Shown: positions 19,000 through 27,597 of the stretch, in pieces
Position numbering within the stretch: position 1 is the stretch's first letter
Layout of the letters: the number at the start of each line of letters is the position of its first letter
NCBI GenBank assembly: GCA_046347625.1
Contig: JAXMFU010000007.1
Span: forward strand, 1 to 64,000
Length of the DNA: 64,000 nucleotides
Direction of reading: 5' to 3'
Origin: CAIMUS01 sp046347625
GTDB taxonomy: Bacteria > Pseudomonadota > Gammaproteobacteria > Competibacterales > Competibacteraceae
The notes under the pieces: generated by a model
The model's database searches: none
What the model saw: only the letters and a program-made list of their open reading frames with translations
What the model was told of the DNA's origin: nothing
Position numbers and translations under genes: made by a program

Positions 19000-19140
19000 A
19001 CGTAAAGGTGTGGGACGAACACGCCAGCCGCCACCCTACGTTGTGGTTGCGGTTGTGCGGATCGTTGGCGTTGCGATACGCCGCGCGCGCGTTAGTCCGG
19101 TTGTCGTTCCAGGAGCCGCCGCGCACCCCCCGGCGGTTCG
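19000..19140 (-). repeat. DGR template repeat (TR)
   Basis: On the minus strand, 19126-19022 reads GGSWNDNRTNARAAYRN, then ANDPHNRNHNVGWRLA, with eight AAC codons in 35. It is the C-terminal fold of FGE-like/C-type-lectin DGR targets in template form: adenine mutagenesis of AAC can give many residues but no stop. It runs on the same strand as the RT gene, upstream of it. The exact ends are uncertain and the cognate variable repeat is not in this window. Confidence 0.75.
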
Positions 19141-19301
19141 TCTACGGGCCGCCCCACCGGCCGAAGCCGGCTTGTGTATTATGGCACAACCGTGCAGTAC
19201 CTACCTTGAAAAAATAGCGCGGAAAAGAAGGGGCGCTACGCGCCCCGCCGCTAACGCGGCATTCAGTGTCCAGTAGTCCAACGCTTGATGTGAATGATGG
19301 C

Positions 19302-20207
19302 CTACCAGTCGATCAAATCGGCAAACGCCAAGTGCGGGCGGCTGAGTTGCTCATTGAACCCGATACAAAAGTTATGCAACGCGACTTTAGCGGACAGACG
19401 GGCACTGAAGCCGCTGAGATCATGAGGCCGCTCCCGATTCAAGCGGAAACCGTGGTGAAGACAGCCATTGACCGTGTCGACGATCTGACGACGACCGGCC
19501 AGCCAGCGGCGCCACGGGCGCGACCAGGGGCGCTTACTGTTGCGCTTAGGCGCACCGATCACCTCGGCGCCATCGGCCTGGCGCCATTGCTGGTGCCAGG
19601 CGGCACCCTCAAAGCCCTTATCGGTCACGTAGGGTCCCTGGGCCGGGGCACCGACACGGGGCCAGCGCGGGTGCGGCTGATGCCGCACCGCCAGAAAGGT
19701 CTCCGCCAAGGGCTGGTCTTTGGTACTAGCAGGGGCATAGCCAAAGCCCGTGATCACGCCCACGGGGTTGACCGACAGCAGCCGATACCTCCCCTCATAC
19801 CAGCCGAGCCGGCTACTCCACCCGATGTCGGCCAGCCCTGGCCACCAGCCCAGCCCCCGGCGCTTGGCATCGCGCGTCGGGACGGCCGTGGCATCCAGCA
19901 CCTCATCCGCGCACGGCTGGGCTTGCAACCGCTGGACCCGAGACCAGCTGAAGGCGACCAACGCGTCCTGCGGCTGCCGCAACAGACGGTTGAACTGACT
20001 GCGGTCGGGCAAGGTGGGAAAGGCTCCGCGCCGATACCGCTGGGCGGAGCGATAAAACCCCCGTTCGCTGGGAAAGCGCTGCCACTGGCCAAAGAGGGCC
20101 CGCGTGAGGACCTCGCTCCGGGTCAGCGACGCCGGGGCGCCACCGCGTGGTTCAGGGGACAGATGCCCCTTGCAAAAGTCATCGATCATCACATACAACG
20201 TGGTCAA
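19302..20207 (-). CDS. IS982-like transposase
   Basis: 301 residues. IS982 layout: MTTLYVMIDDFCKGH at the N-terminus, LPDRSQFNRLLR, first Asp in EVLDATAVPTRDAKR, second in PYVTDKGFEGAAW, then RRQIVDTVNGCLHHGF where the third acidic residue, normally Glu, reads Asp in this sequence. The frame is intact. The Glu-to-Asp change may reduce activity. No terminal repeats were defined. Confidence 0.75.
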   Translation of the reverse strand: MTTLYVMIDDFCKGHLSPEPRGGAPASLTRSEVLTRALFGQWQRFPSERGFYRSAQRYRRGAFPTLPDRSQFNRLLRQPQDALVAFSWSRVQRLQAQPCADEVLDATAVPTRDAKRRGLGWWPGLADIGWSSRLGWYEGRYRLLSVNPVGVITGFGYAPASTKDQPLAETFLAVRHQPHPRWPRVGAPAQGPYVTDKGFEGAAWHQQWRQADGAEVIGAPKRNSKRPWSRPWRRWLAGRRQIVDTVNGCLHHGFRLNRERPHDLSGFSARLSAKVALHNFCIGFNEQLSRPHLAFADLIDW

Positions 20208-20287
20208 GAAGGTGTCGCTGCAACCATGGTCAGACTCTTCATCAGGTTAGTTCTAGCGTCATTCATGGGGGCGGTGATACCTTTCTT

Positions 20288-20620
20288 TCAAGGTCTACGC
20301 GGTTCATTCACACCAAGCGTTAAAATGAGTTGCCGCTGGGTTTTATTCGTGGCGGTATTTCGGACCACCAGCCCGGCCCGTTCCAGCCATTCCAGGGCAT
20401 GCCGGACTTCCTTGCGGCTGGGTTTGCCGCCACGGATGCCCGGACGGGGAGGTACATTCAGTTCTTCGGCAATGGCCTGCAGCGAGACGGCGCGCACGGG
20501 GCCGACCAGGCCGGTCCGGTAATCCATGTAGCGCCGCAGCACGAAGTAGACCAGGCGGGCCAGATGGGGCAGATCGGCCAGCGCCAGCCATTCCTTGTCA
20601 GTGATCAGGAATGAACTCAT
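20288..20620 (-). CDS. Winged-helix ICE regulator (paralogue 1)
   Basis: 110 residues: LITDKEWLALADLPHLARLVYFVLRRYMD, then SLQAIAEELNVPP ... SRKEVRHALEWLERAGLVVRN, a winged-helix pattern with a DNA-reading helix and basic wing. Related to the next upstream gene (same LxxxEWL ... Y ... R ... TGxVGP plan), so probably a tandem duplication. Both are transcribed away from the CI-like repressor at 21452, which may control them. Confidence 0.6.
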   Translation of the reverse strand: MSSFLITDKEWLALADLPHLARLVYFVLRRYMDYRTGLVGPVRAVSLQAIAEELNVPPRPGIRGGKPSRKEVRHALEWLERAGLVVRNTATNKTQRQLILTLGVNEPRRP

Positions 20621-20636
20621 GGCGATGGTTCCGGCC

Positions 20637-21011
20637 TCAGTGCAGCATGGGGTTCCGGTAGTCAGTCCCTGCGGTCACTCTGGCAGTGGTGTGCCCGGCA
20701 TCGGCCCCGGCCTGGGGCAGGGTGAACATCCCTCGGCCCAGATCGGGGCGCGGTCGTACCAGGTTCAGCCGTTCCAACGCCGCCAGGGTGGAGCGTACCA
20801 GGCCGGGGGTGGGATACTCGCTACGGCTCCGCCCGGGCCGTGGCGAGATATAGAGCGCCCGGCGGAAAAACAGACTGGCGAGTGGACCTACCACACCGGT
20901 TTTGCGGTTCGCCTGCCAGCGCATGGCCAGATAGAGTTTTAAAAGATGGGATGGCTCATGTTCGAGTATGAGCCATTCCCCTTCCGTCAGGACCACAGTG
21001 TCATCGGGCAT
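20637..21011 (-). CDS. Winged-helix ICE regulator (paralogue 2)
   Basis: 124 residues from MPDDTVVLTEGEWLILEHE (ATG 21011). Shares the plan of its neighbour: LLKLYLAMRWQANRKTGVVGP, then TPGLVRSTLAALERLNLVRPR, a winged helix. An upstream in-frame extension (to 21146) lacks a good start. Sixteen bp separate it from the second gene. The function is presumably transcriptional or replication control of the element. Confidence 0.6.
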   Translation of the reverse strand: MPDDTVVLTEGEWLILEHEPSHLLKLYLAMRWQANRKTGVVGPLASLFFRRALYISPRPGRSRSEYPTPGLVRSTLAALERLNLVRPRPDLGRGMFTLPQAGADAGHTTARVTAGTDYRNPMLH

Positions 21012-21451
21012 GCAGTCAGACCTCGGTAAATGGGCTGTCCTAAGCGGACGGTAGAGAGAAGCGTCTGCCTTTATCCGCTTGCGGAATCGGAACCGGAGCG
21101 GATTCTCGACTATAATTCCATCTGAAACGACGATTGCCGTCGTCAATGTCCGGCAGAGGAATAGAGGCCAGTGTGTCGACCCTGTTTAAGCGGTCCCCGT
21201 GAGCCGGTCACCGTCTCTACCGCTCTGTTGAAACTCATGCTGTATCACTCTCCCAGCGGGAATAATTTTATGAGGTATCGTTTTGCATATTTACCTGATA
21301 ATTTCAATCAATATGGCTGTTTTACCTTTTTTAAAGGGTTAATAGATAGTTTATACATAATTTAACGATTGTAAAGAGTGATTTCGGTAGGGTTTCTGCT
21401 TGATAAAATCAGAAAAATGCACTTTTTCGGGATGCGCGCCGGAGAATAACT
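21012..21451. promoter_or_regulatory. AT-rich divergent control region
   Basis: About 440 bp between divergent genes, markedly AT-rich from 21240 to 21430 against a GC-rich background. It is the expected place for promoters and operators of the CI-like repressor and the winged-helix genes. No operator could be defined by eye. Confidence 0.4.
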
Positions 21452-22363
21452 ATGAAAAAAAGGTCATCACCTTCCTCCGTGTTAGCCAGGAACCTGAAGT
21501 TGTGTCGTGAAAGTCTGGGGCTGACCCAGAAAGACATGGCCGCCCGGATGGGATGTGGAGAACCGACCTGGCAGAACTACGAGTATGGGAAGACGATGCC
21601 GGGCGGTGAGGTCTTCGTCCGACTGGCCGAGATGGGCGTTAACATGAACTGGCTGTTCCGGGATGATGGACCGATGTTCCTATACCCCCTGATCCAGCGC
21701 CAGGTGGTGGAGCACTTCATGAGCTGGTCCCAGCGCCAGGTGCCTAACAGTATGGCGGAGTCCGACCGGATCGCCTTGTTTGCCCGTTGCTATAACGAGC
21801 GCCGACTCGAGGACGCCATTCCCGACGGGATCTACCGGGCCATTCCCCAGGTCCAGCCGGAGGAACTGCGTGCCTGGCTCCGAGAGCCAGCACCGCTGCC
21901 CGAGGCCCCGGTGCTGCGGGAACCGACCAAACCGTATCTGCTGTCCGATGAATTACTGCTGGTGCCCCGCTATTCTGGCGACCGGGCCTCCAGTAGGGAA
22001 GCGGCCACAGGTCGGGAGCCCCACTGGACCCAACTGGTCATGCCGCAGAGTTGGTTACAGGGCACGGGACTGCAGGGTTCGGATCTGGCTTTTGTGGTCG
22101 TCAGCGGGGATTCGATGGAGCCGACCCTGCGGGCGGGAGACCTGCTGCTGGTCGATACCTCACACCGGCGGGTGATGGAAGATGCCATCTATGCCATTAT
22201 CCGCGCGGGGCTGGTGTGTGCCAAACGACTGCAGCGGTGGCAGGATGGTTCGATTCTGATCCGCAGTGACAATCCGAGCTATGCCGAGGAACGGGTGGCG
22301 GCGGGCGCGCTGGACCGGCTTGAGGTCGTTGGTAAGGTCGTCTGGCGGGGGCACTGGCTCTGA
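21452..22363 (+). CDS. CI/LexA-type repressor (HTH plus S24 peptidase)
   Basis: 303 residues. XRE-type helix-turn-helix at about 12-60 (LCRESLGLTQKDMAARMG ... PTWQNYEYGK). The C-terminal S24 domain has the Ser nucleophile at about 221 in VVSGDSMEPTLRAGD and the catalytic Lys at about 258 in VCAKRLQRW. Family members repress mobile-element genes and are inactivated by RecA-stimulated self-cleavage, so the element was probably SOS-inducible. CGGAGAATAAC precedes the ATG. Divergent from the two winged-helix genes. Confidence 0.9.
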   Translation: MKKRSSPSSVLARNLKLCRESLGLTQKDMAARMGCGEPTWQNYEYGKTMPGGEVFVRLAEMGVNMNWLFRDDGPMFLYPLIQRQVVEHFMSWSQRQVPNSMAESDRIALFARCYNERRLEDAIPDGIYRAIPQVQPEELRAWLREPAPLPEAPVLREPTKPYLLSDELLLVPRYSGDRASSREAATGREPHWTQLVMPQSWLQGTGLQGSDLAFVVVSGDSMEPTLRAGDLLLVDTSHRRVMEDAIYAIIRAGLVCAKRLQRWQDGSILIRSDNPSYAEERVAAGALDRLEVVGKVVWRGHWL

Positions 22364-22413
22364 CGCGTCCCGGAAGTATCCGGTCGGGTCGCCGTTACTG
22401 TCGCCGACGGTGG

Positions 22414-22671
22414 TTACATCTGACCCCGGCCAGCACGGGGTATCCAAAGATCTGGGCTCTGGATGCCGTAGACCCCGGCCATACCGCCTTCAGCGTGGAA
22501 TCCGTCCTCGCGGTCAGCGAACGAGTCTCCACCTTCTTTCTGCAGCTTCACGAGCAGGTCGGTGCCGACTCGGCAGCGGGCCAGCGCCCCCGGGTGTTCG
22601 CCGTGTTCCACGGCGATCCCGGCCAGATTGCCGAAAGGGTCTTTCGCCGGGAGAATCCGGCGGGACACCAC
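22414..22671 (-). CDS. Small hypothetical ICE protein
   Basis: 85 residues from a GTG (22671) with a strong AGGAGGTAAA site just upstream, which decides the strand and start. The sequence RILPAKDPFGNLAGIAVEHGEHPGALARCRV and an acidic C-terminal half show no familiar domain. It ends about 50 bp from the repressor stop (convergent). Confidence 0.5.
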   Translation of the reverse strand: MVSRRILPAKDPFGNLAGIAVEHGEHPGALARCRVGTDLLVKLQKEGGDSFADREDGFHAEGGMAGVYGIQSPDLWIPRAGRGQM

Positions 22672-22899
22672 ACTTTACCTCCTTTGCAGACCGGGGAAAT
22701 CCGGCGGCTGCACGGGTGTGCACCACAGTCGGAAGGCGCGCATTGAAGCGCTTTTCAGCGGTGGTCATCCTGACACGGCACCCGCGAGGGTGAGACCCCT
22801 CTCCGTTTCCCCTGATCGGAACGAGAGGCCGGATCTCCTGTCATGGTAGTAACCACGCGGGTTCGCCAGTCTTAAGTTCCACTGAAGGCTACTGCCAAC

Positions 22900-23577
22900 A
22901 TGATGCTGCCCGATATCCATGCCGACTTTCATGCTCGGATTGTCGTCGCCACCGATCGTCTGGCCTGGGAAGCCAGCCCCAGCAGGACGGTCTGGCGGAA
23001 ACCGTTGTACCGCGAAGGAGGTGAATACGGCCCGGTCACCAGCCTGGTGCGGTATGCGGCGGGCGGTCACTTTCGGCCGCATGCCCATCCACAAGGGGAG
23101 GAAATTCTGGTGCTGGAAGGCGTATTTTCCGACGAGCACGGCGATTATCCTGCCGGCACCTATCTGCTGAACCCGGATGGCAGCGAGCATGCGCCGTTCT
23201 CCTGTAACGGATGTACTCTGTTCGTCCGGCTGCGGCAGTACGCCGGTTCCGCGCGACCACGACTTCGATTGAATACCTCGGCGCTGGCATGGCAACCGGG
23301 CCCGGTGCCGGGAGTCACGATCAAATCCCTTTATGCCCAGGCCGGCTATCCGGAGCAGATGGCGCTGGTACGCCATGAACCGGGTGCCCGGTTGCCGGCG
23401 ATGGCCTTTCCCGAAGGCGGAGAACTGCTGGTGCTGGAAGGCGCTCTGGAAGACAAAGAGGGCGCTTATCCAATCGGTGCCTGGTTGCGCCTTCCGCCTG
23501 GCTATACGCACACCCCGTTTTCCCAGGAAGGCTGTGTCTATTATCGGCGGCTGGGCGGGCTGGGGCCGGCCACCTGA
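22900..23577 (+). CDS. Double-cupin protein (ChrR-like cupin)
   Basis: 225 residues with two cupin repeats: TSLVRYAAGGHFRPHAHPQGEEILVLEGVFSDEHGDYPAGTY (part) and ALVRHEPGARLP ... GGELLVLEGALEDKEGAYPIGAW. The first repeat has the metal-binding His pair and Glu (HAHPQGEE, later SEHAPF); the second has lost the first His pair. This resembles the cupin_7/ChrR C-terminal domain without its anti-sigma zinc module. Stand-alone enzyme or sensor function is unknown. Confidence 0.75.
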   Translation: MMLPDIHADFHARIVVATDRLAWEASPSRTVWRKPLYREGGEYGPVTSLVRYAAGGHFRPHAHPQGEEILVLEGVFSDEHGDYPAGTYLLNPDGSEHAPFSCNGCTLFVRLRQYAGSARPRLRLNTSALAWQPGPVPGVTIKSLYAQAGYPEQMALVRHEPGARLPAMAFPEGGELLVLEGALEDKEGAYPIGAWLRLPPGYTHTPFSQEGCVYYRRLGGLGPAT

Positions 23578-23751
23578 TGAAAGCTGCCGCTCGCTGGGTT
23601 TACCGGCCCGTTCCGAGATCAGCCATCGAAGTAAAAGGTTTATAAGAAATTAAGTTGTTGATATCAAGAATATTGTTTATCGATAAAAGGCACGCAGAAT
23701 AACATTCTGATCCGCGGCTGTCGGTTTTGATGGTTAAATTGCCTCTGCAGG

Positions 23752-24672
23752 TTAACTGCGGCGTGATTTTGATGCCTTTCCCGACGGGTGTTGTTTCAAG
23801 CAGTTCTGCATGTCCGTCGCAACATCCCAATCGATTCTGCCGGTGTTCAAAAGAAAACGAACCAGCCTTTTGAAACTGACCCGATCGGCACTCTTGCCCT
23901 GCGTATTCAGATACTTTTTTAGATCGTTGCTATCGACGTCTAACAGTGAGCAGGGTGGTTCCTGCATCAACAGGTAGGAGTCGTTAAACACCGCTATGGT
24001 ACTGGCATGGTGCTCGATCATGTTGAGGCTCAAACCGGATGCTGCAAGATCTTTACGGAAAGCGGCCAGAATCTTCTGATTACCGCGGTGGATACGCTGT
24101 CGAGTTTCCTCCGGATGAGGGGGCTGAAGCGTAGTGATCACACCGTCGCGTTCCTGCAGCAGGCGGTACGCCTGGTTGAGACTGCGCCGGATACCACTGC
24201 CGAAGATCACCGAGTAAGGGACTAACAGACCGTCATAGATAATCTTATCTTCAAAAGGTAACAAGACCGCCTTCACTAACACGGGCAGCGGCCAGGGGAT
24301 AACCTCCTGAATAGGACTGACCAGACCCAAGACCCCATAAGCTTGGGGCGGCTCTTCTTGGGTAAGGAAAACAGTGTAGTGCTTGAGGTGGCGGAAAATG
24401 AAGAAATCTCCCTCCACCCGATGACTCCAATTGGCCACCATGGCCAGGTCGGTCGCCGGCAGGTTGGCAGGGTTTTCGGCGATAAAAGTCTCGCGCAGTT
24501 CATCCGATTCCCAAAGTGTGTTGCGGATCTGGTGAGCATCCTGGCTGCTGAGCGAGCCTTTTTCTGGTGCTGCCGGGAGTTCAGGGACGATGTGCCGCTG
24601 AGCGTTGACGTAACGCAGCAGGGGCCACCAGATACGGTAAAAACGCTCAGTGTCTTGAGTGGAGAGTTGCAT
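23752..24672 (-). CDS. Conserved-looking hypothetical protein
   Basis: 306 residues, mixed composition, with a soluble helical N-terminus (QLSTQDTERFYRIWWPLLRYVN), a beta-rich middle (RVEGDFFIFRHLKHYTVFL, YDGLLVPYSVIFGSGI) and charged helices at the C-terminus. No signal peptide, membrane span or known catalytic motif seen. No strong ribosome site. Flanked by the cupin gene (convergent) and a secreted propeller gene. Confidence 0.6.
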   Translation of the reverse strand: MQLSTQDTERFYRIWWPLLRYVNAQRHIVPELPAAPEKGSLSSQDAHQIRNTLWESDELRETFIAENPANLPATDLAMVANWSHRVEGDFFIFRHLKHYTVFLTQEEPPQAYGVLGLVSPIQEVIPWPLPVLVKAVLLPFEDKIIYDGLLVPYSVIFGSGIRRSLNQAYRLLQERDGVITTLQPPHPEETRQRIHRGNQKILAAFRKDLAASGLSLNMIEHHASTIAVFNDSYLLMQEPPCSLLDVDSNDLKKYLNTQGKSADRVSFKRLVRFLLNTGRIDWDVATDMQNCLKQHPSGKASKSRRS

Positions 24673-24825
24673 GCTTCGGATACCTGTAGTACATCCTTAA
24701 ATTCAGTTGGAGTCAGCAACGGCTTGCAACCGCTTCATTATGACTGCGGTAGCCACCAAATTCATCCGCGATGTTGCGGCAGCCCGTAGGCCGGGGGCCG
24801 GGCCATCAGGCTTTTTCCGGCATTT

Positions 24826-25785
24826 TCATTCGGTCGTGCGGATTCGCACCAACCGATCGGTCCCGGACTCCGCGCCCCAGACCTCGCCGGGACGCCCCAG
24901 CAATTGCCGTACCTGAGCGTTGGCCGGGTTACTGGGGAAGGCCTGGAATTGCTCGGTCTTGGGATCGAAGCGGACGATGGCATTGGCGCTGAAGTCGGTC
25001 AGCCAGACCTGATCGCGCGCATCGACATACACGGCATACGCATGGGGTTGAGCACCGGGCAGTTTCCAACTCCGCCAGGTGTGATCGGCGGGGGTAAAGC
25101 GACTGACCTGACCGGACAGCCATTCGCTGACCCAGATCCGGCCCTGGGAATCGGACCAGACCCGGCGGGCGCCCTGAGTCGGGGTTGGCGGGTCGATCCG
25201 GGTGGCGTGACCGGTGGTGGGATCAATCTGCGCCACATGGCTCCCGGCCAGCGAGGCGTAATAGACCTCACCAGTCGGCGTGGTCGTCATGCCATACGGT
25301 CCGGCCCCACCGGGTGCCTCGAAGACCTGAACCTGCCCGGTTTTGGGATCGAGCCGGCCGTAAATCCCCGCCTGTCCGGTAAACCATAGCCGGCCTTGCC
25401 GATCGAAGGTCGCCGTATTGAGATTGGCCCAGCGGGTGCCGGGCGGCAAGGGAAACCGCTGCACGGCCTGGGTCGTCGAATCCACCCGGAGAATGGCATT
25501 CTGGCCACTGTCGGTGACCCAGGCGGCGCTGTCGGGACCGACAATGACACCGTGGGGCGCCGAACCGGGACCGAGCGGAATCGAGTGCGTCTTACCGGTG
25601 GCGGGGTCCAACCGGCCTAAGGCACCCTGCCGCTGGGCGGTATACCACACCGTCCCGTCTGGCGCTGGCGCGACGTCGTGCGGGCCCGAGCCGGCCGGAA
25701 CCGGGAAATAGCTTACCGGTTGTCCAGTCACCAGGGACGACCAGACCAGAAGACTCAAGGCAATGACACGATGCAGACTCGGCAT
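24826..25785 (-). CDS. Secreted Vgb-like beta-propeller (streptogramin lyase family)
   Basis: 319 residues from MPSLHRVIALSLLVW (ATG 25785, AGGAGG upstream), with a signal peptide of about 21 residues ending LVTG. Six to seven repeats of the type GRLDPATGKTHSIPLGPGS and QGRLWFTGQAG fold as a propeller related to virginiamycin B lyase/SMP-30. Homologues of this length are common in proteobacteria without evidence of antibiotic cleavage; a periplasmic lactonase or lyase role is only inferred. A longer in-frame upstream extension was rejected because the signal peptide and ribosome site favour the shorter start. Confidence 0.8.
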   Translation of the reverse strand: MPSLHRVIALSLLVWSSLVTGQPVSYFPVPAGSGPHDVAPAPDGTVWYTAQRQGALGRLDPATGKTHSIPLGPGSAPHGVIVGPDSAAWVTDSGQNAILRVDSTTQAVQRFPLPPGTRWANLNTATFDRQGRLWFTGQAGIYGRLDPKTGQVQVFEAPGGAGPYGMTTTPTGEVYYASLAGSHVAQIDPTTGHATRIDPPTPTQGARRVWSDSQGRIWVSEWLSGQVSRFTPADHTWRSWKLPGAQPHAYAVYVDARDQVWLTDFSANAIVRFDPKTEQFQAFPSNPANAQVRQLLGRPGEVWGAESGTDRLVRIRTTE

Positions 25786-26013
25786 GATGACCTCCTGACG
25801 AACCACCCTTCTCCTACACCCGCAGTTGCACTGACACCGCGCCAAAGGTGGATCACGGCAGTTCGGCTTATTACGGCGGTCATCTCCCGCTCCACCCGGC
25901 GTTTCTCTTCTTTTGAGTCCACCCGGAGAAGAAGGGTTCTGGGTCAACCTGAATGCACCGGCGCCGTCTAAGGAAAGGACATTATCCTGGCAACCAGGGG
26001 ATTCCCGGACCTC

Positions 26014-26895
26014 ATGGCTTCCTTAAGGCAGCGCTTACCGGCGAATGTCGCCGGGGATTTTTTTGTCGACGCCACCTGCATCGATTGTGAGACCTGTCGC
26101 TGGCTGGCGCCTGACACGTTTGCTGAATCACAGGGTCAATCCGCGGTGTATCGGCAACCGCAGACGGAGGCCCAGCACCACCGGGCGTTGATGGCTGTCC
26201 TGGCCTGTCCGGTAGCAGCCATTGGGACCCAACAGAAGCATCGCTACAGCGTGGCGCAAGCGGCTTTTCCGGAACGGATTGCCGGCCCGGTTTACTACGG
26301 CGGCTATCCCTCGCCGAAAAGCTATGGAGCGGCCAGCTATTTCCTTCGGCATCCCGGCGGCAATCTCCTGATCGATTCACCGCGCTTTACCACGTCCCTG
26401 GTCCGGCGGCTGGAAGCGCTCGGCGGGGTACGCTGGCTGTTCCTGACGCATGCCGATGATGTGGCCGACCATGAGCGGTTCCAGCGGCATTTCGGTTGCC
26501 AGCGGATTCTCCATCAGGCCGACATTACCGCCGAGACGCAGGCGGTCGAAATACAGCCGGTGGGAAACGATGTGGTGGTGTTGGATGAGGCGGTACAACT
26601 GATTCCTGTGCCGGGCCATACCCCCGGCTCCATGTGCCTGCTTTATCAGGAGACCTTCCTGTTCAGCGGCGATCATCTGTGGTGGAATCCGGTGCGCCAG
26701 TGCCTGAGTGCTTCACAAACGTATTGTTGGTATGACTGGCCGCAGCAGATCACGGCGGTGGAACGATTGCTGGACTTTCGCTTCGAATGGCTGTTACCCG
26801 GACACGGTCGACGCTGCCGGTTAGCGCCCGACATGATGGCAATCGCACTGCGGCAATGTGCGGACTGGATGCGGCAATGCCCAGACAGGCTGTAG
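26014..26895 (+). CDS. Ferredoxin-like plus metallo-beta-lactamase fold protein
   Basis: 293 residues. The N-terminal 4Fe-4S-type module has CIDCETC and a downstream ACPVAAIG. The rest is an MBL fold: LTHADDVADHERF (altered HxHxDH, with the first His replaced), PVPGHTPGSMCLLY, LFSGDHLWWN and LPGHGRRC. Proteins of this design are thought to act as hydrolases or oxidoreductases with an attached ferredoxin; the substrate is unknown. The incomplete HxHxDH suggests an unusual or single-metal site. A DUF309 gene follows within 35 bp. Confidence 0.8.
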   Translation: MASLRQRLPANVAGDFFVDATCIDCETCRWLAPDTFAESQGQSAVYRQPQTEAQHHRALMAVLACPVAAIGTQQKHRYSVAQAAFPERIAGPVYYGGYPSPKSYGAASYFLRHPGGNLLIDSPRFTTSLVRRLEALGGVRWLFLTHADDVADHERFQRHFGCQRILHQADITAETQAVEIQPVGNDVVVLDEAVQLIPVPGHTPGSMCLLYQETFLFSGDHLWWNPVRQCLSASQTYCWYDWPQQITAVERLLDFRFEWLLPGHGRRCRLAPDMMAIALRQCADWMRQCPDRL

Positions 26896-26927
26896 TAATA
26901 AGCGCAGTTCACGGGTTGGGAAATTCG

Positions 26928-27524
26928 ATGGAATCGGCTGAGCTTGCCACTTCCCGCTTATTTCCGCCCCGGTTAACGGTACTCCCGTTGCCGCCGTATG
27001 CCTACGTGCCTGGACAGCATCCCCATCCCTTACGCCATCCGGCCGGACATCGGTATGGCATGCCCACCCCGGTCTACGCCGCGCTCGATCCTCAGCACGG
27101 GGCCGCCAGCGAACCCTATCGCTACGGGATCGATCTGTTCAATCACGGCTATTACTGGGAAGCGCATGAGGTCTGGGAAGGTCTCTGGCGCGCGCATGCC
27201 CGGACCGAGCCGATCGCCCGGTTTCTCCAGGCGCTGATTGCGCTGGCCGCCGCCGGGATCAAGCAGCGGCAGGGCCGGGTACGCGGGGTGCAACGCCATG
27301 GGGAACGAGCGAAGGCGCTCTTGTGTCAAGTCACACAACCACTCGATTATCCGCGAACATATCTGGGGCTGGACTGGAACGGATTGCTTGATCTGGCGAC
27401 GCGGTTGGCCCAAAGCACGGCTCCCACGATGGCTTCTCCAAGGTGGCTCACGCTCCAGGTCTGCCCGCCCGAAGCCACCGCGCCTTCCAGGGACACTACC
27501 CCGGCGGATCCGATTGGAACCTGA
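26928..27524 (+). CDS. DUF309-domain protein
   Basis: 198 residues from MESAELATSRLF. The DUF309 core is YGIDLFNHGYYWEAHEVWEGLWRA followed by RFLQALIALAAAGIKQRQG, a small helical family with conserved H-E-W residues. Function unknown. It follows the ferredoxin/MBL gene in the same direction by 32 bp, probably co-transcribed. The C-terminal 40 residues are low complexity. Confidence 0.8.
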   Translation: MESAELATSRLFPPRLTVLPLPPYAYVPGQHPHPLRHPAGHRYGMPTPVYAALDPQHGAASEPYRYGIDLFNHGYYWEAHEVWEGLWRAHARTEPIARFLQALIALAAAGIKQRQGRVRGVQRHGERAKALLCQVTQPLDYPRTYLGLDWNGLLDLATRLAQSTAPTMASPRWLTLQVCPPEATAPSRDTTPADPIGT

Positions 27525-27597
27525 TGAAGGACGAAGCCGCCGCCGCCGACTGGAGAAGAAACCGGTTTCCCATGCTACCCGGTCGAATGCGCCGCCA

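Noticed and set aside
24826..25947. 373-residue version of the Vgb-like protein.
   Set aside because: The extra N-terminus is Arg/Pro-rich, lacks a ribosome site and would bury the signal peptide.
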